64,000 bases of DNA from G965233625 sp965233625 (GCA_965233625.1 OZ247499.1:1054001-1118000); one strand, 5' to 3'; numbered from the stretch's first letter, positions 9,252-18,011 are shown. Notes: generated from the sequence alone by a model not told the origin. Translations and numbers: made by a program.

Positions 9252-11066
9252 TTATACTTCGGCAGGTTCAACGCCATGCAGGAAGCCTTCCAGTTGATGG
9301 CTCCGAACGGGGTGCTGCAGTTTGCGGACGGCTTTCGCTTCGATCTGGCGGACACGTTCGCGGGTGACCTTGAAGATACGCCCGACTTCTTCCAGCGTGT
9401 AAGTGTAACCATCGCCCAGGCCGTAACGCAGGCGGATGATTTCGCGTTCGCGGAAGGTTAGCGTGTGCAGCAGACGTTCGATCTTTTCACGCAGAATGCC
9501 ATTGGTGGCGGTGCGGACCGGGTTGTCGCTGCTGCCATCTTCGATGAACTCACCGAAGCTGCTGTCTTCGCTGTCGCCGACAGGACGGTCCAGGCTGACG
9601 GGATGACGGCCGATGTCCATCACGCGGCGGACTTCTTCGATGGACATTTCCGCACGGCGGGCGATCTCATCCGTCGATGGTTCGCGACGCAGTTCCTGCA
9701 GCAGTTTCTTCTGAATGTTACGCAGGCGGGAGAGGACATCGATCATGTGCACAGGAATGCGGATCGTGCGTGCCTGATCGGCAATGGCCCGCGTAATGGC
9801 CTGGCGGATCCACCAGGTGGCGTAAGTCGAAAACTTGAAGCCGCGGCGGTACTCGTATTTATCCACGGCCCGCATCAGGCCGGTGTTGCCTTCCTGAATC
9901 AGATCCAGGAAGCTCAGCCCGCGGTTGCGATACTTCTTGGCGATGGAAACCACCAGCCGCAGGTTGCCGCTGGAAAGTTCGCGTTTAACCGCTTCGTACT
10001 CGGTGTACATCCGGCGGACATCGTTGCAGCGGTTGCGGAGGCTGGTGGGGCTTTCCAGCGTCTGCACCATGAGCTGCCGCAGTTCACGCCGCAGCACTTT
10101 GCACTCGCGGGTGCGGCGCGGATCGTCCTGCAACTGCTGCAGGCGGTCGCGGATGAATTCCATGCGGTCAGCGAATTCTTCAAGCTTCTCCATCTGCGGA
10201 TGCACACGGCGGGTGCGAAGCGAAAGCTCTTCGACCAGGGTCAGGCACTTACGACGGCGGCGAAGGAAATCGCGACGTGCACGGCGCTTTTCGCTGGTGG
10301 TCGCACTGCGGCTGATCAGCGTTTCAAAGTCCTGACGGTTCAGGCGGGTCAACTCGTCGAGCGTCCGCAGGTTGTGCGGCATGCGGCCCAGCACCTGCTC
10401 TTTAGTCAGGCGTTCGGTCAGCGAGACTTTGATCGTGCGGTCAAAGGGCAGATCGCCGTTGTGCACGTCTTTCAGCGTGTCCATCGTCGCGCGGAGGGCG
10501 AAGTCGCATTCCAGCAGCGTGCGACGGAAACGTTTGCGTGTGATCTCGATCTTCTTGGCCAAAGCGATTTCCTGCTCGCGCGAGAGCAGCGGAATGATCG
10601 CCATCTGGCTGAGGTACATGCGGATCGGGTCGTCGCTCAGCTTCGGCGTGTCTTCCGGCGCGACGGCGTCTTCGGCAATCTGCCGCTTCTTGGGCGTTTT
10701 GTCGCCAGGTGCGGAATCGAGGATCTGAATGCCCTTCTCTTCCAGAGCAATCAGCAGATTGTCCAGCGCTTCGGTGCTGACATCTTCGTCAGGAAGATAG
10801 TCGTTGACGTCGTCGTACGTCAGATAGCCCTGCTGGTTGCCACGCTTGAGAATCTCTTCGAGGGAGATTTTGGGGGCAGAGGGTTGAGACGGTTCAGCGG
10901 CGGCAAGCGCGGCTGCCTCTTCGGCAGGCATGTCCGTGTCTGTTGCGGCTTCCTGTTTTCCGGCGAGTTCTGCCTGAGCAAGCAACTCGTCGGCCATCTT
11001 TTCAGCTTCCTGAGGGGTGACGTCCTGTACCGGAAAAAGCTGTGCCTGGGTCGATGGCGTATTCAT
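9252..11066 (-). CDS. sigA: Primary RNA polymerase sigma factor (sigma-70, RpoD/SigA)
   Basis: A 604-aa group 1 sigma factor that directs RNA polymerase to housekeeping promoters. A region 1.1-like domain contains DVNDYLPDEDVS. Region 1.2 begins DPIRMYLSQM. A charged non-conserved insert rich in Arg follows. Region 2 (about residues 365-445) has GLSFLDLIQEGNTGLMRAVD and the -10-recognising TYATWWIRQAITRAI stretch. Region 3 and region 4 (about 540-600) follow, with the helix-turn-helix LEEVGRIFKVTRERVRQIE. The ATG at 11066 is preceded by AGGAGGA at proper spacing. It lies directly downstream of dnaG, a remnant of the macromolecular synthesis operon order, without rpsU. An intrinsic terminator follows it. 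Confidence 0.96.
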   Translation of the reverse strand: MNTPSTQAQLFPVQDVTPQEAEKMADELLAQAELAGKQEAATDTDMPAEEAAALAAAEPSQPSAPKISLEEILKRGNQQGYLTYDDVNDYLPDEDVSTEALDNLLIALEEKGIQILDSAPGDKTPKKRQIAEDAVAPEDTPKLSDDPIRMYLSQMAIIPLLSREQEIALAKKIEITRKRFRRTLLECDFALRATMDTLKDVHNGDLPFDRTIKVSLTERLTKEQVLGRMPHNLRTLDELTRLNRQDFETLISRSATTSEKRRARRDFLRRRRKCLTLVEELSLRTRRVHPQMEKLEEFADRMEFIRDRLQQLQDDPRRTRECKVLRRELRQLMVQTLESPTSLRNRCNDVRRMYTEYEAVKRELSSGNLRLVVSIAKKYRNRGLSFLDLIQEGNTGLMRAVDKYEYRRGFKFSTYATWWIRQAITRAIADQARTIRIPVHMIDVLSRLRNIQKKLLQELRREPSTDEIARRAEMSIEEVRRVMDIGRHPVSLDRPVGDSEDSSFGEFIEDGSSDNPVRTATNGILREKIERLLHTLTFREREIIRLRYGLGDGYTYTLEEVGRIFKVTRERVRQIEAKAVRKLQHPVRSHQLEGFLHGVEPAEV

Positions 11067-11186
11067 CTTTAAAGTCCTCCTGCGGCTTCATGCGTTAAGA
11101 GATCTATTCTGGCAACCGCACTCACGCTGCTGTCTCTATTTGCGGATCGAGACTGCTGGTGAAAACAGTTGACGGCGGCGGCGACG

Positions 11187-13058
11187 TTACCCTTCCGTGG
11201 GTCCGCTTATGCCGTGCCGGTTTCTTTCCTGGTCGATCAGGTTCTTGAGAATATCAAGCTGGTCCTGTTCGTCGTGTGTCTGGGATTGAAGCCCCGCGAT
11301 CGTGGCCCGCTTGTACTGCTCAAAGGTTTTTTTTTGGATAGCCTTGAGCACGTCGCTAAGCCGGACGTGGGGATCATCCATGGATTTCTCGTTCTTCTCC
11401 ATAGCCTCCTGATCGATGGCGACAAGCATGGCCTTCAAACGTGGTTCGGTTTCAGTTAGTACGTTGGCGAATTCAACCGGTTCACCAGATTCATAAAGAT
11501 TCCGGTAAATCATCAGCAGGCGTTGCCCTGTGGCGGATAGCGTGGTGGGGTCAACCTGCGACAGAACTTCTTCCACCAGATCAGGATACGAACAGAGCAG
11601 GCTGAACAACTCGCGCTCGATGGGCGGCAATGTTGGCGGGCCTGAATTCTGCTGCAGCGCCTCCTCGCGCGGCATCTGCGAACCGCCGTATTGCCGGCGT
11701 TTGCGTAACTGCGAAATCCGGCGGCGGAGCGATTCTTCATCCACGGCGAACATCCGCGCAAGCCGTGCTATCATCTGCTGTTCGCGAAGCGGACTCGAAG
11801 CAGCAGAGCCGACATGCAGTCGCGGCGCCTGACTGATGGTGGAAAGGATGGACTCTAAAGCCTGATTCGCCTGGTGTGTATCATTCACCAGGTCGACGCC
11901 TTTAGTCGCGGCGCGGATGCGGTGCTCCAACGCGTCAACGGCGGTCCCGGTCAATTGCGTAAATGCCTCAGCGCCGTACTGTTCGACATAGTCGCAGGGG
12001 TCCAGTCCGGCGGGCAGCGTGAGAATGCGGAGATCAACATCCGCCGCGACGAACAGTTCCAGAATTTCGTTCGTGCGGCGTTGCCCCGCTTCGTCACCAT
12101 CCAGCACCAGCACGACGGTGTCGGCAAAGCGTTTGAGGATGGGAATGTGTTTCTCGCCTAAAGCCGTGCCCAGCACTGCGACCACGTTTTCTACGCCGTG
12201 CTGGTGGGCCATCACCACATCGGTATAACCTTCCACCACGGTAATCGTGCGGTCGGTGGCTTTGTGCAGCACATCGCGGGCGATGTCTAAGGCGTACAGT
12301 TGTTTATGCTTGGAGAACAACCGCGTTTCGGCGGTGTTGATGTACTTAGCCGGCGGGCGGTCGCCTTCGTAGGCATCGGCGATGGCGGGCAGGATGCGGC
12401 CGCCGAAGGCAATGGTGCGTCGTTGTGTGTCGTGGATGGGGAACATCACACGACCGCGGAACATATCGTAGTACTTGCCCGATTTCTGACTGCGGCCCGC
12501 CAGACCGGCAGCCTCTAATACGGCCGGTGTGAAGGGCGTCTTGGCAGCGCGGTTGAGCAGCCACGTCCAATCGTCGGGACAGTAACCAATCTTGTGGCGG
12601 CGGATGCTGTCTTCGTTAATGCGGCGGCGTTCGAGGTACTCACGCGCCGGTTCAGCGGTGGCGCCGTTTCTCAGATACTCGACATATTGTTCTGCGGCCC
12701 AGGCTGCAGCTTTCAGCAGCGCCTGTTTATCGTCGGGGCTGCCGGGCTGAACGGGCTTGCTCCGGCCCAATGTCACGCCAGCGCGTTCGGCCAGCATTTC
12801 CAGCGACTCGCGGAAACCGACGCCTTCATGCTGCTGAATGAAGTCGAAAATATCGCCGCCCAGGCTACACACCCAGCAGATCCAGGTCTGGCGATCAGGG
12901 TTCACCGTCAGGCTGGGCTTGGAGTCTTCGTGCCAGGGGCACAGTCCCACGTACAGACGACCTTGACGCCTGAGTTGAACGTAGCTATTGACCAGTTCAA
13001 CCACGTCAATCGACTGGCGGATCTGTTCTTTGGCGTCGTTATTGAATGCGTCAGACAA
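11187..13058 (-). CDS. dnaG: DNA primase DnaG
   Basis: This enzyme makes RNA primers at replication forks. The N-terminal CHC2 zinc domain shows CPWHEDSKPSL and CWVC. A central Toprim domain has the catalytic EGYTD and VLDGDEAG motifs. The C-terminal region is Arg/Glu-rich and helical, as in DnaB-binding domains. I place the start at TTG 13058 (reads M-SDAFNNDAKEQIRQ): GGAG lies 9 bases upstream and the length before the conserved RQSIDVVELV matches homologues, giving 623 aa. An ATG at 13187 would add 43 residues with no ribosome binding site of note. It is followed by sigA after about 120 bases. Confidence 0.94.
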   Translation of the reverse strand: MSDAFNNDAKEQIRQSIDVVELVNSYVQLRRQGRLYVGLCPWHEDSKPSLTVNPDRQTWICWVCSLGGDIFDFIQQHEGVGFRESLEMLAERAGVTLGRSKPVQPGSPDDKQALLKAAAWAAEQYVEYLRNGATAEPAREYLERRRINEDSIRRHKIGYCPDDWTWLLNRAAKTPFTPAVLEAAGLAGRSQKSGKYYDMFRGRVMFPIHDTQRRTIAFGGRILPAIADAYEGDRPPAKYINTAETRLFSKHKQLYALDIARDVLHKATDRTITVVEGYTDVVMAHQHGVENVVAVLGTALGEKHIPILKRFADTVVLVLDGDEAGQRRTNEILELFVAADVDLRILTLPAGLDPCDYVEQYGAEAFTQLTGTAVDALEHRIRAATKGVDLVNDTHQANQALESILSTISQAPRLHVGSAASSPLREQQMIARLARMFAVDEESLRRRISQLRKRRQYGGSQMPREEALQQNSGPPTLPPIERELFSLLCSYPDLVEEVLSQVDPTTLSATGQRLLMIYRNLYESGEPVEFANVLTETEPRLKAMLVAIDQEAMEKNEKSMDDPHVRLSDVLKAIQKKTFEQYKRATIAGLQSQTHDEQDQLDILKNLIDQERNRHGISGPTEG

Positions 13059-13575
13059 CGGCGGCAGCTCCAAGTGGTTGAAGGACAGTTCTGGTCCTTG
13101 AACCGCGCGCCGGAGAATCGCTTCCTGCGTTGGTGTCAGGGAATGTTGAAGCCTACAAACCCCGTGTGGGGATGCGTTCAAAGACATTCCGTAACAGACC
13201 TGTTAAGCAACAGATCAAGGCGCCCTCCATGGCACGTTGGGATTCTATAGCACCGCGGCCCGATCTCCAACAGCAGTTTCAACCCAATCTTTTGATAGCA
13301 TAGGTGGCTGCTGTCGATCCGTTATTGTCGCCCTTCCCTTCGCAGACAGCAAGCACCCGGGGCACGCTGAGGCACGCTGATGGCCCCACCGTATCGCGGC
13401 TATTTACTTGCGAAGGTTCATTGAAAAATTCTTGTATCGATGGCCATATCCTTACATTCCGCGAATATGCTTTTGCACACCTTTCGTTGACGCGAACGCT
13501 CTCCGGCCTATCGCCGCGAGCCGGCAAATTGCGAATCGGCATCGGGTTAGAGAATAGCAACATCTGGAATCCAAT
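13059..13575. other. Divergent spacer, dnaG / membrane protein
   Basis: About 390-515 bases, depending on the dnaG start, between two divergent genes. Apart from a 10-bp tandem repeat (13361-13380), I see no small gene or RNA. It should hold the dnaG-sigA promoter and one for the rightward gene, but no clear -35/-10 pair stands out. Confidence 0.5.
13361..13380. repeat. 10-bp perfect tandem repeat GGCACGCTGA x2
   Basis: GGCACGCTGA occurs twice back to back. A 10-bp period puts both copies on the same DNA face, which could suit a dimeric regulator, but chance duplication is equally possible. Confidence 0.6.
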
Positions 13576-14394
13576 ATGCCAAATACAAATCAGCAACACG
13601 TCAACCAGCGTCAAGGGAACAGCCGGACATTACGTCTTTTTCTGGTTATTGGCGGGATACTGCACCTGACGGTGCTGACCGCCCTTGTGTACTGGCTGTG
13701 GAATCTAACCATTGCGCAACTGGACCGATGGCATCTTATTGAAGTGGAGTTGGGGTATGCGATGCCATGGTTGATCGAACTGGTGCGAACCGCCACGCCG
13801 TTGTTGTGGTGCGCAATTGGATTTATGATCGGATTAGCAACATTGCTGGTATGGAGTTGGCGAGCGCAACGACCTTGGTCGCTGGTGGTCTGGATGGTTG
13901 CTGTTACCCTTGTTGCCGGAGGAGCCGGCGGTGGGTTGATCTATTCGACGAGCAGCCTGGATGCTTGGATGGCGTCAACTGTGGAAATTCGTCCACCGCT
14001 AACCGTCGCAGAACTCGATATTGAGCTTGCGAATATTGAAAACCCGGATGTCGAACTAGAAGATAAGAGAACGTCGCTGCAGAAAATAAGGTTCATCGCG
14101 CTCAAACATGCCGCAGGTTTAATCCACGTTGAGCAGCCCCAGATCAACAGGCTTTGCGATCTTGTCCACGACCACGAGAATGCCCCAGATGTCCGTTTTA
14201 TGGCCGCTTGGGCTTTGTTGCCCATAGATCACAGCAGCCCCGCCGCCTGCCATGTTTTTCGCGAAGGTTATGATGCAGCCCAGGAGTCCGACGATGAGGA
14301 ACTTCGCGAATTCGCCGCGCAATTCAAATCGCATCCTTGCTTGATTCGATCATTTGGCGCAAGCAACCCTACCGGCCTGCAAGAGGAAGATTAG
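13576..14394 (+). CDS. Membrane protein of unknown function
   Basis: I do not recognise this 272-aa protein. It has three hydrophobic segments (about residues 20-43, 68-92 and 100-125). A roughly 145-residue soluble C-terminal part follows, rich in Glu, Asp and short helices (LQKIRFIALKHAAG, PDVRFMAAWALLPI), which has the look of HEAT-type helical repeats. The start is ATG 13576. The next gene starts 18 bases downstream, so the two are likely co-transcribed. Confidence 0.65.
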   Translation: MPNTNQQHVNQRQGNSRTLRLFLVIGGILHLTVLTALVYWLWNLTIAQLDRWHLIEVELGYAMPWLIELVRTATPLLWCAIGFMIGLATLLVWSWRAQRPWSLVVWMVAVTLVAGGAGGGLIYSTSSLDAWMASTVEIRPPLTVAELDIELANIENPDVELEDKRTSLQKIRFIALKHAAGLIHVEQPQINRLCDLVHDHENAPDVRFMAAWALLPIDHSSPAACHVFREGYDAAQESDDEELREFAAQFKSHPCLIRSFGASNPTGLQEED

Positions 14395-14412
14395 GCCATC
14401 AGCATCAATACT

Positions 14413-15039
14413 ATGTTTGGCCAGACAAGGCTGAAAGGCATCCGCTACATACTGTTTGACGCGGTTGGCACCGTCATTTATCCAGAGCCAACAGTCGCCG
14501 AGGTCTACCAGCAGGCCGCAGCGGAAAGCGGACTCATTATTGAACAGCATGTGCTGAAGAAGCGGTTCAAAGAAGTGCTGGCCGAAGACGCCGGCAGCGG
14601 TTCCTTAAAGACCAGCCCCGAAGGCGAAGAGCAGCGCTGGCGCAGGATTGTTGGCAACGTGCTTTGTGAGCTGGAAGACAGCGATGCCGCGTTTGAGAAG
14701 CTCTGGCGCCATTTCGCGCAGCCAGCAGCCTGGCGACTGTTTCCCGGAGTGACAGAAACATGGCAGCGTCTGCAGGCCTATCAGCCGGGCATCGCCTCCA
14801 ACTTCGACCAGCGGTTGCATGCCGTCTGTGCAGGGCTTAAGCCGCTTGACTCGGCAAGCCATATTTTCACGTCTGCAGAACTGGGCTGGGCGAAACCGGC
14901 AGCAGGTTTCTTCCGGGCGATTGAACAGCGGCTTGAGTGCGAGCCGCACGAGATAATGCTTATCGGCGATGATCCGGTGTGCGATCACCAGGGCGCGGCC
15001 GCCGCCGGTTGGAAGTGGGCGGCGGCAACGCACCAGTAG
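14413..15039 (+). CDS. HAD superfamily hydrolase-like protein
   Basis: A 208-aa haloacid-dehalogenase-superfamily protein. Motif I is FDAVGTVIYP, which keeps the nucleophilic Asp but has Val at the Asp+2 position that phosphatases use as general acid. Motif III is the Lys in WAKPAAGFF, and motif IV is GDDPVCDHQGAAAAGW. The helical cap sits between motifs I and II. The Asp+2 change occurs in some REG-2-like and dehalogenase-like HAD branches, so phosphatase activity should not be assumed. The substrate is unknown. It converges on rtcB with an 11-base gap. Confidence 0.82.
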   Translation: MFGQTRLKGIRYILFDAVGTVIYPEPTVAEVYQQAAAESGLIIEQHVLKKRFKEVLAEDAGSGSLKTSPEGEEQRWRRIVGNVLCELEDSDAAFEKLWRHFAQPAAWRLFPGVTETWQRLQAYQPGIASNFDQRLHAVCAGLKPLDSASHIFTSAELGWAKPAAGFFRAIEQRLECEPHEIMLIGDDPVCDHQGAAAAGWKWAAATHQ

Positions 15040-15050
15040 TGATTTCGCAG

Positions 15051-16514
15051 TTAGCCTTTCACAACACCAATCGGCCGCATCCGCGCGACCTTCTTCGCCA
15101 GACCGGCGTTGTGCACGACATCGACCACGTCGTTGACATCCTTGTACGCATCGGGCTGCTCTTCGGCCAGGCCCTTCCAGCTATGAGCACGGGCGTGCAC
15201 GCCGACGCGGCGTAGCTCTTCGTCAATCTTCCGCCCGCGGGCATGCTTGGCGGCAGCCGTACGGCTCATCGCGCGGCCGGCGCCGTGGCAACAAGTTCCG
15301 AAGGTGTGCTCCATGCTACCTGGCTGACCAACCAGCACCCAGCTTGCCGTCCCCATATCACCGGGGATCAGCACAGGCTGGCCGATGCCCTGGTAACGTG
15401 GCGGCAGTTCTTCGTGCCCTGCCGGGAACGCGCGGGTGGCGCCTTTACGGTGCACCCACACTTCGCTTTCTTTCCCGCCGGTGTTGTGGCGTTCAAGCTT
15501 GGCGATGTTGTGGGCTACATCGTAAACCAGCTCCATTTCCAGCTTGTTCCAGCCGCAGACAAAGACCTGCTCGAACGCTTCCCGCGCCTGGTGCATCAGC
15601 AGTTGCCGGTTGCACCACGCGTAGTTAGCCGCAGCGCACATGGCGCCGAGGTATTCGCGTCCCTCGTCCGAGTCGATCGGGGCACACGCAAGCTGCCGGT
15701 CTGGCAGATCGATGCCATACTTCTCCGGGGCGCCGCGCAGGTTCTTCAGCGCGTCGTCACAGACCTGGTATCCCAGCCCGCGCGAACCGCTGTGGATCAT
15801 GACGCAGACCATATCTTTTTCCAGTCCCATGACCGAAGCGGCCTCGTCATCAAACACGGCGTCGACGATCTGGACTTCCATGAAATGGTTGCCCGCGCCC
15901 AATGTTCCACACTGTTTGGCGCCGCGCTGCAATGCCCGGCGGCTGACGCTGCTGGGATCCGCGCCGGCCAGACAGCCCGCGGCTTCGGTATGGGCGATAT
16001 CTTCGTCGGTCGCCAAGGCGCGGCCACGTAGGAACGCCGGTCCTTCCGCCATCAACTGCTGAAGCTGGTCGAACGAGAAGTGATACTTGCCGCCCTTTCC
16101 AACACCTGCCGGCACGTTGGCAAACAACGCGTCCATCAGTTCAGGCAGCCGGTGCTTGACGTCGCGGTAGAACAAGTTGCTCCGCGTCATCCGTACGCCG
16201 CAGTTGATGTCGTATCCGACGCCGCCGGGCGAAATCACACCGCCCTCTTTGGGGTCAGTCGCCGCCACGCCGCCGATGCAGAAACCGTATCCCCAGTGGA
16301 TATCGGGCATCGCCAGCGACGCATGCTGAATGCCGGGCAGGAACGCCACGTTGGCAACCTGATCGGGCGCTTCATCGCCGCGGATGGTTTCGATAAGTTT
16401 TTCGCTGGCGTAGATCAGTCCATCCACGCGCATACCTTCTTTGTACGAAGCTGGAATCCGCCAGCAGTTATCATGCACCTGCTCCAACGGTCCGCTAAAT
16501 GATCGCTTACTCAT
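15051..16514 (-). CDS. rtcB: RNA-splicing ligase RtcB
   Basis: RtcB joins 2',3'-cyclic phosphate (or 3'-phosphate) and 5'-OH RNA ends using GTP and Mn2+. At 487 aa it has the usual length. The metal and catalytic residues are visible: D102 and C105 in GYDINCGVR, H210 in GAGNHF, H241 in IHSGSRGLG, H335 in DVAHN, and the guanylylated His H410 in TCCHGAGR. The gene lies 78 bases downstream of an archease gene on the same strand. Archease is the known activator of RtcB, so this is an RNA ligation and repair operon. The RNA substrate cannot be read from the sequence. Confidence 0.96.
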   Translation of the reverse strand: MSKRSFSGPLEQVHDNCWRIPASYKEGMRVDGLIYASEKLIETIRGDEAPDQVANVAFLPGIQHASLAMPDIHWGYGFCIGGVAATDPKEGGVISPGGVGYDINCGVRMTRSNLFYRDVKHRLPELMDALFANVPAGVGKGGKYHFSFDQLQQLMAEGPAFLRGRALATDEDIAHTEAAGCLAGADPSSVSRRALQRGAKQCGTLGAGNHFMEVQIVDAVFDDEAASVMGLEKDMVCVMIHSGSRGLGYQVCDDALKNLRGAPEKYGIDLPDRQLACAPIDSDEGREYLGAMCAAANYAWCNRQLLMHQAREAFEQVFVCGWNKLEMELVYDVAHNIAKLERHNTGGKESEVWVHRKGATRAFPAGHEELPPRYQGIGQPVLIPGDMGTASWVLVGQPGSMEHTFGTCCHGAGRAMSRTAAAKHARGRKIDEELRRVGVHARAHSWKGLAEEQPDAYKDVNDVVDVVHNAGLAKKVARMRPIGVVKG

Positions 16515-16592
16515 GATCTTCCTAAATCAGAAATCTGGCGGCTTCGTGCACCTTTGTTTGACAGAATTTGCTTCGATCAAAGCCGCCCAAAA

Positions 16593-17003
16593 TTAAATGT
16601 CCACAATGACTTCAGCCAGCCATCCGTTTGGCTGCTTCTGAACCTTCAGCTGGTGGTAGGTGATGGCTTTCACTTCGCGCTCCAATTGGTGCCTGTCAGG
16701 GTCCAAAATCTCACCCTGGCACGTGGCGGTGAGTTTTTCATCGTTTATTTCCACAGCGAATCTAGAGAGCAGACGCTGGGAGGATTCAAATTCAAAAAGC
16801 ACTTCTGTCAGCAGATCGAACAGTAATAGGTCCGGCTGCTGGCCTTCGACTTCAATCGTGCAGGTTTCGACAGCCCGGATGTCGCTCAGGTTCGCCACAA
16901 TCACGCTCGTCAGCCCGCTGGCGGCTTCTTCAAGCAATGTTTCAAGGCTTGGGCTGCGGACTCTTAAGCCGAGGTCGGCCGTGTGTTCAAAAACTTCAAA
17001 CAT
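16593..17003 (-). CDS. Archease, RtcB-activating protein
   Basis: A 136-aa archease-family protein. It has the family N-terminus FEVFEHTADLGLRV, a central acidic segment (LLLFDLLTEVLFEFES), and the C-terminal VKAITYHQLKV block containing conserved His and acidic metal-binding positions. Archease promotes RtcB guanylylation and turnover. ATG 17003 (MFEVFEHTAD) fits homologues; an ATG at 17030 would add nine residues. It is the first gene of the archease-rtcB operon. Confidence 0.92.
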   Translation of the reverse strand: MFEVFEHTADLGLRVRSPSLETLLEEAASGLTSVIVANLSDIRAVETCTIEVEGQQPDLLLFDLLTEVLFEFESSQRLLSRFAVEINDEKLTATCQGEILDPDRHQLEREVKAITYHQLKVQKQPNGWLAEVIVDI

Positions 17004-17180
17004 GGGTGGGTTGAACCCCTGGGGGCACATTGTGTGAATTGCTGTAAGTGCTTATGTTTACGGGATATGGGATCGGCAATCCGCGATTCTTTGCAGGCAT
17101 AGAGAGCAACGGTGGAAAATTGTTCGCCTGAGCTTGTAACCTTTCAGGCTGCCTGGAATCAGAATGTCGTTGCCCATGAC

Positions 17181-17198
17181 TGACAGATAATGACAGAT
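17181..17198. repeat. Direct repeat TGACAGAT, 10-bp phased, upstream of trx
   Basis: TGACAGAT occurs at 17181-17188 and 17191-17198, exactly one helical turn apart, about 50 bases upstream of the first thioredoxin start. This is a candidate operator or activator site; its function is inferred only. Confidence 0.5.
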
Positions 17199-17246
17199 CA
17201 GAACGAATAACGGCAACATTTACACGACATTTAGGAGGCTAATTCA

Positions 17247-17573
17247 ATGGCCGAACTGCAAGAACTGACCGCTGACAACTTCGAATCTGAAGTCCTGCAA
17301 AGCGATGGCCCTGTGCTGGTGGATTTCTGGTCGCCCAATTGCGGACCGTGCCGGATGATGCTGCCCGTACTGGAAGAACTGGCTGAAGATAACGCCAGCG
17401 ACGCCAAACTTGTGAAAATTGATGTTTCCACAAACCCGCAAATCGCTATGAAGTGGGAAGTAATGGGCGTTCCGACGTTTGTCATCTTCAAAGATGGTGA
17501 AGCGGTGGAACGCATGAGCGGCGCCCAGTCGAAGGCGCGTCTGCAAGATTCGATCAACGCTGCCAAAGGCTAA
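17247..17573 (+). CDS. trxA: Thioredoxin (CGPC active site)
   Basis: A 108-aa thioredoxin that reduces protein disulfides in the cytoplasm; no signal peptide is present. The active site is C32-G-P-C35 within DFWSPNCGPCRMMLPVLEELA, and the cis-Pro loop is VPTFVIF. The Trp normally before the first Cys (WCGPC) is replaced by Asn, and the preceding WA is WS. The ATG is preceded by a strong AGGAGG. A close paralogue follows after about 54 bases; they share the DFWSP-C-PCRMMLPVLEELAE block and probably arose by tandem duplication. Confidence 0.93.
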   Translation: MAELQELTADNFESEVLQSDGPVLVDFWSPNCGPCRMMLPVLEELAEDNASDAKLVKIDVSTNPQIAMKWEVMGVPTFVIFKDGEAVERMSGAQSKARLQDSINAAKG

Positions 17574-17627
17574 GCATCCGCTTGGCCGGCGCTGGTGGCC
17601 CAAAAATTACAAGCAAGGAACAATGTG

Positions 17628-17957
17628 ATGGCTGACTTAAAAGAACTCAATGAATTCAACTTCGATCAGGAAGTATTGGAAGGCGATCAGCCCGTACTGG
17701 TTGATTTCTGGTCGCCACAATGTGCGCCATGTCGCATGATGTTGCCTGTGCTTGAAGAACTGGCCGAAGAAAATGCAGGTAGTGCGAAAGTTGTCAAAGT
17801 GAATGTCAACGACAATATGAGCCTGGCCATGAAGTACGGCGCCAACATGCTGCCAACCTTCATCCTGTTCAAGGGCGGCGAACCGTCCAGCAGGCTGATC
17901 GGCGCCCAGGCGAAGAACATCTTGCAGGAAGCGATCGACGGCGCCAAAGCCGCCTAG
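17628..17957 (+). CDS. Thioredoxin-like protein (CAPC active site)
   Basis: A 109-aa thioredoxin-fold protein, tandem paralogue of the preceding gene. The active site is C32-A-P-C35 (DFWSPQCAPCRMM) and the cis-Pro loop is MLPTFILF. Replacing the dipeptide Gly-Pro by Ala-Pro should change its redox potential, so the pair may differ in partner or direction. ATG 17628 (MADLKELNEF) aligns with the start of its neighbour and has AAGGAA about 9 bases upstream; an in-frame GTG at 17595 is less likely. Confidence 0.9.
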   Translation: MADLKELNEFNFDQEVLEGDQPVLVDFWSPQCAPCRMMLPVLEELAEENAGSAKVVKVNVNDNMSLAMKYGANMLPTFILFKGGEPSSRLIGAQAKNILQEAIDGAKAA

Positions 17958-17981
17958 CTTCTGCTTGTTTTGCGAAATACG

Positions 17982-18011
17982 AACGCCATGCGGTGAAAGC
18001 TGCATGGCGTT
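17982..18011 (+). terminator. Hairpin after thioredoxin pair
   Basis: AACGCCATGC (17982-17991) and GCATGGCGTT (18002-18011) form a perfect 10-bp stem with a 10-base loop, 25 bases after the second thioredoxin stop. The following bases are only moderately T-rich (TGTCGT), so termination may be incomplete. Confidence 0.6.

Noticed and set aside
9465..11072. 535-aa open frame opposite sigA
   Set aside because: It is an antisense shadow of a highly conserved sigma factor gene. Its translation is low-complexity Phe/Ala/Val/His-rich, with no domain and no ribosome binding site.
15243..16031. 262-aa open frame opposite rtcB
   Set aside because: It is an antisense shadow of an intact RtcB gene and has no recognisable motif.
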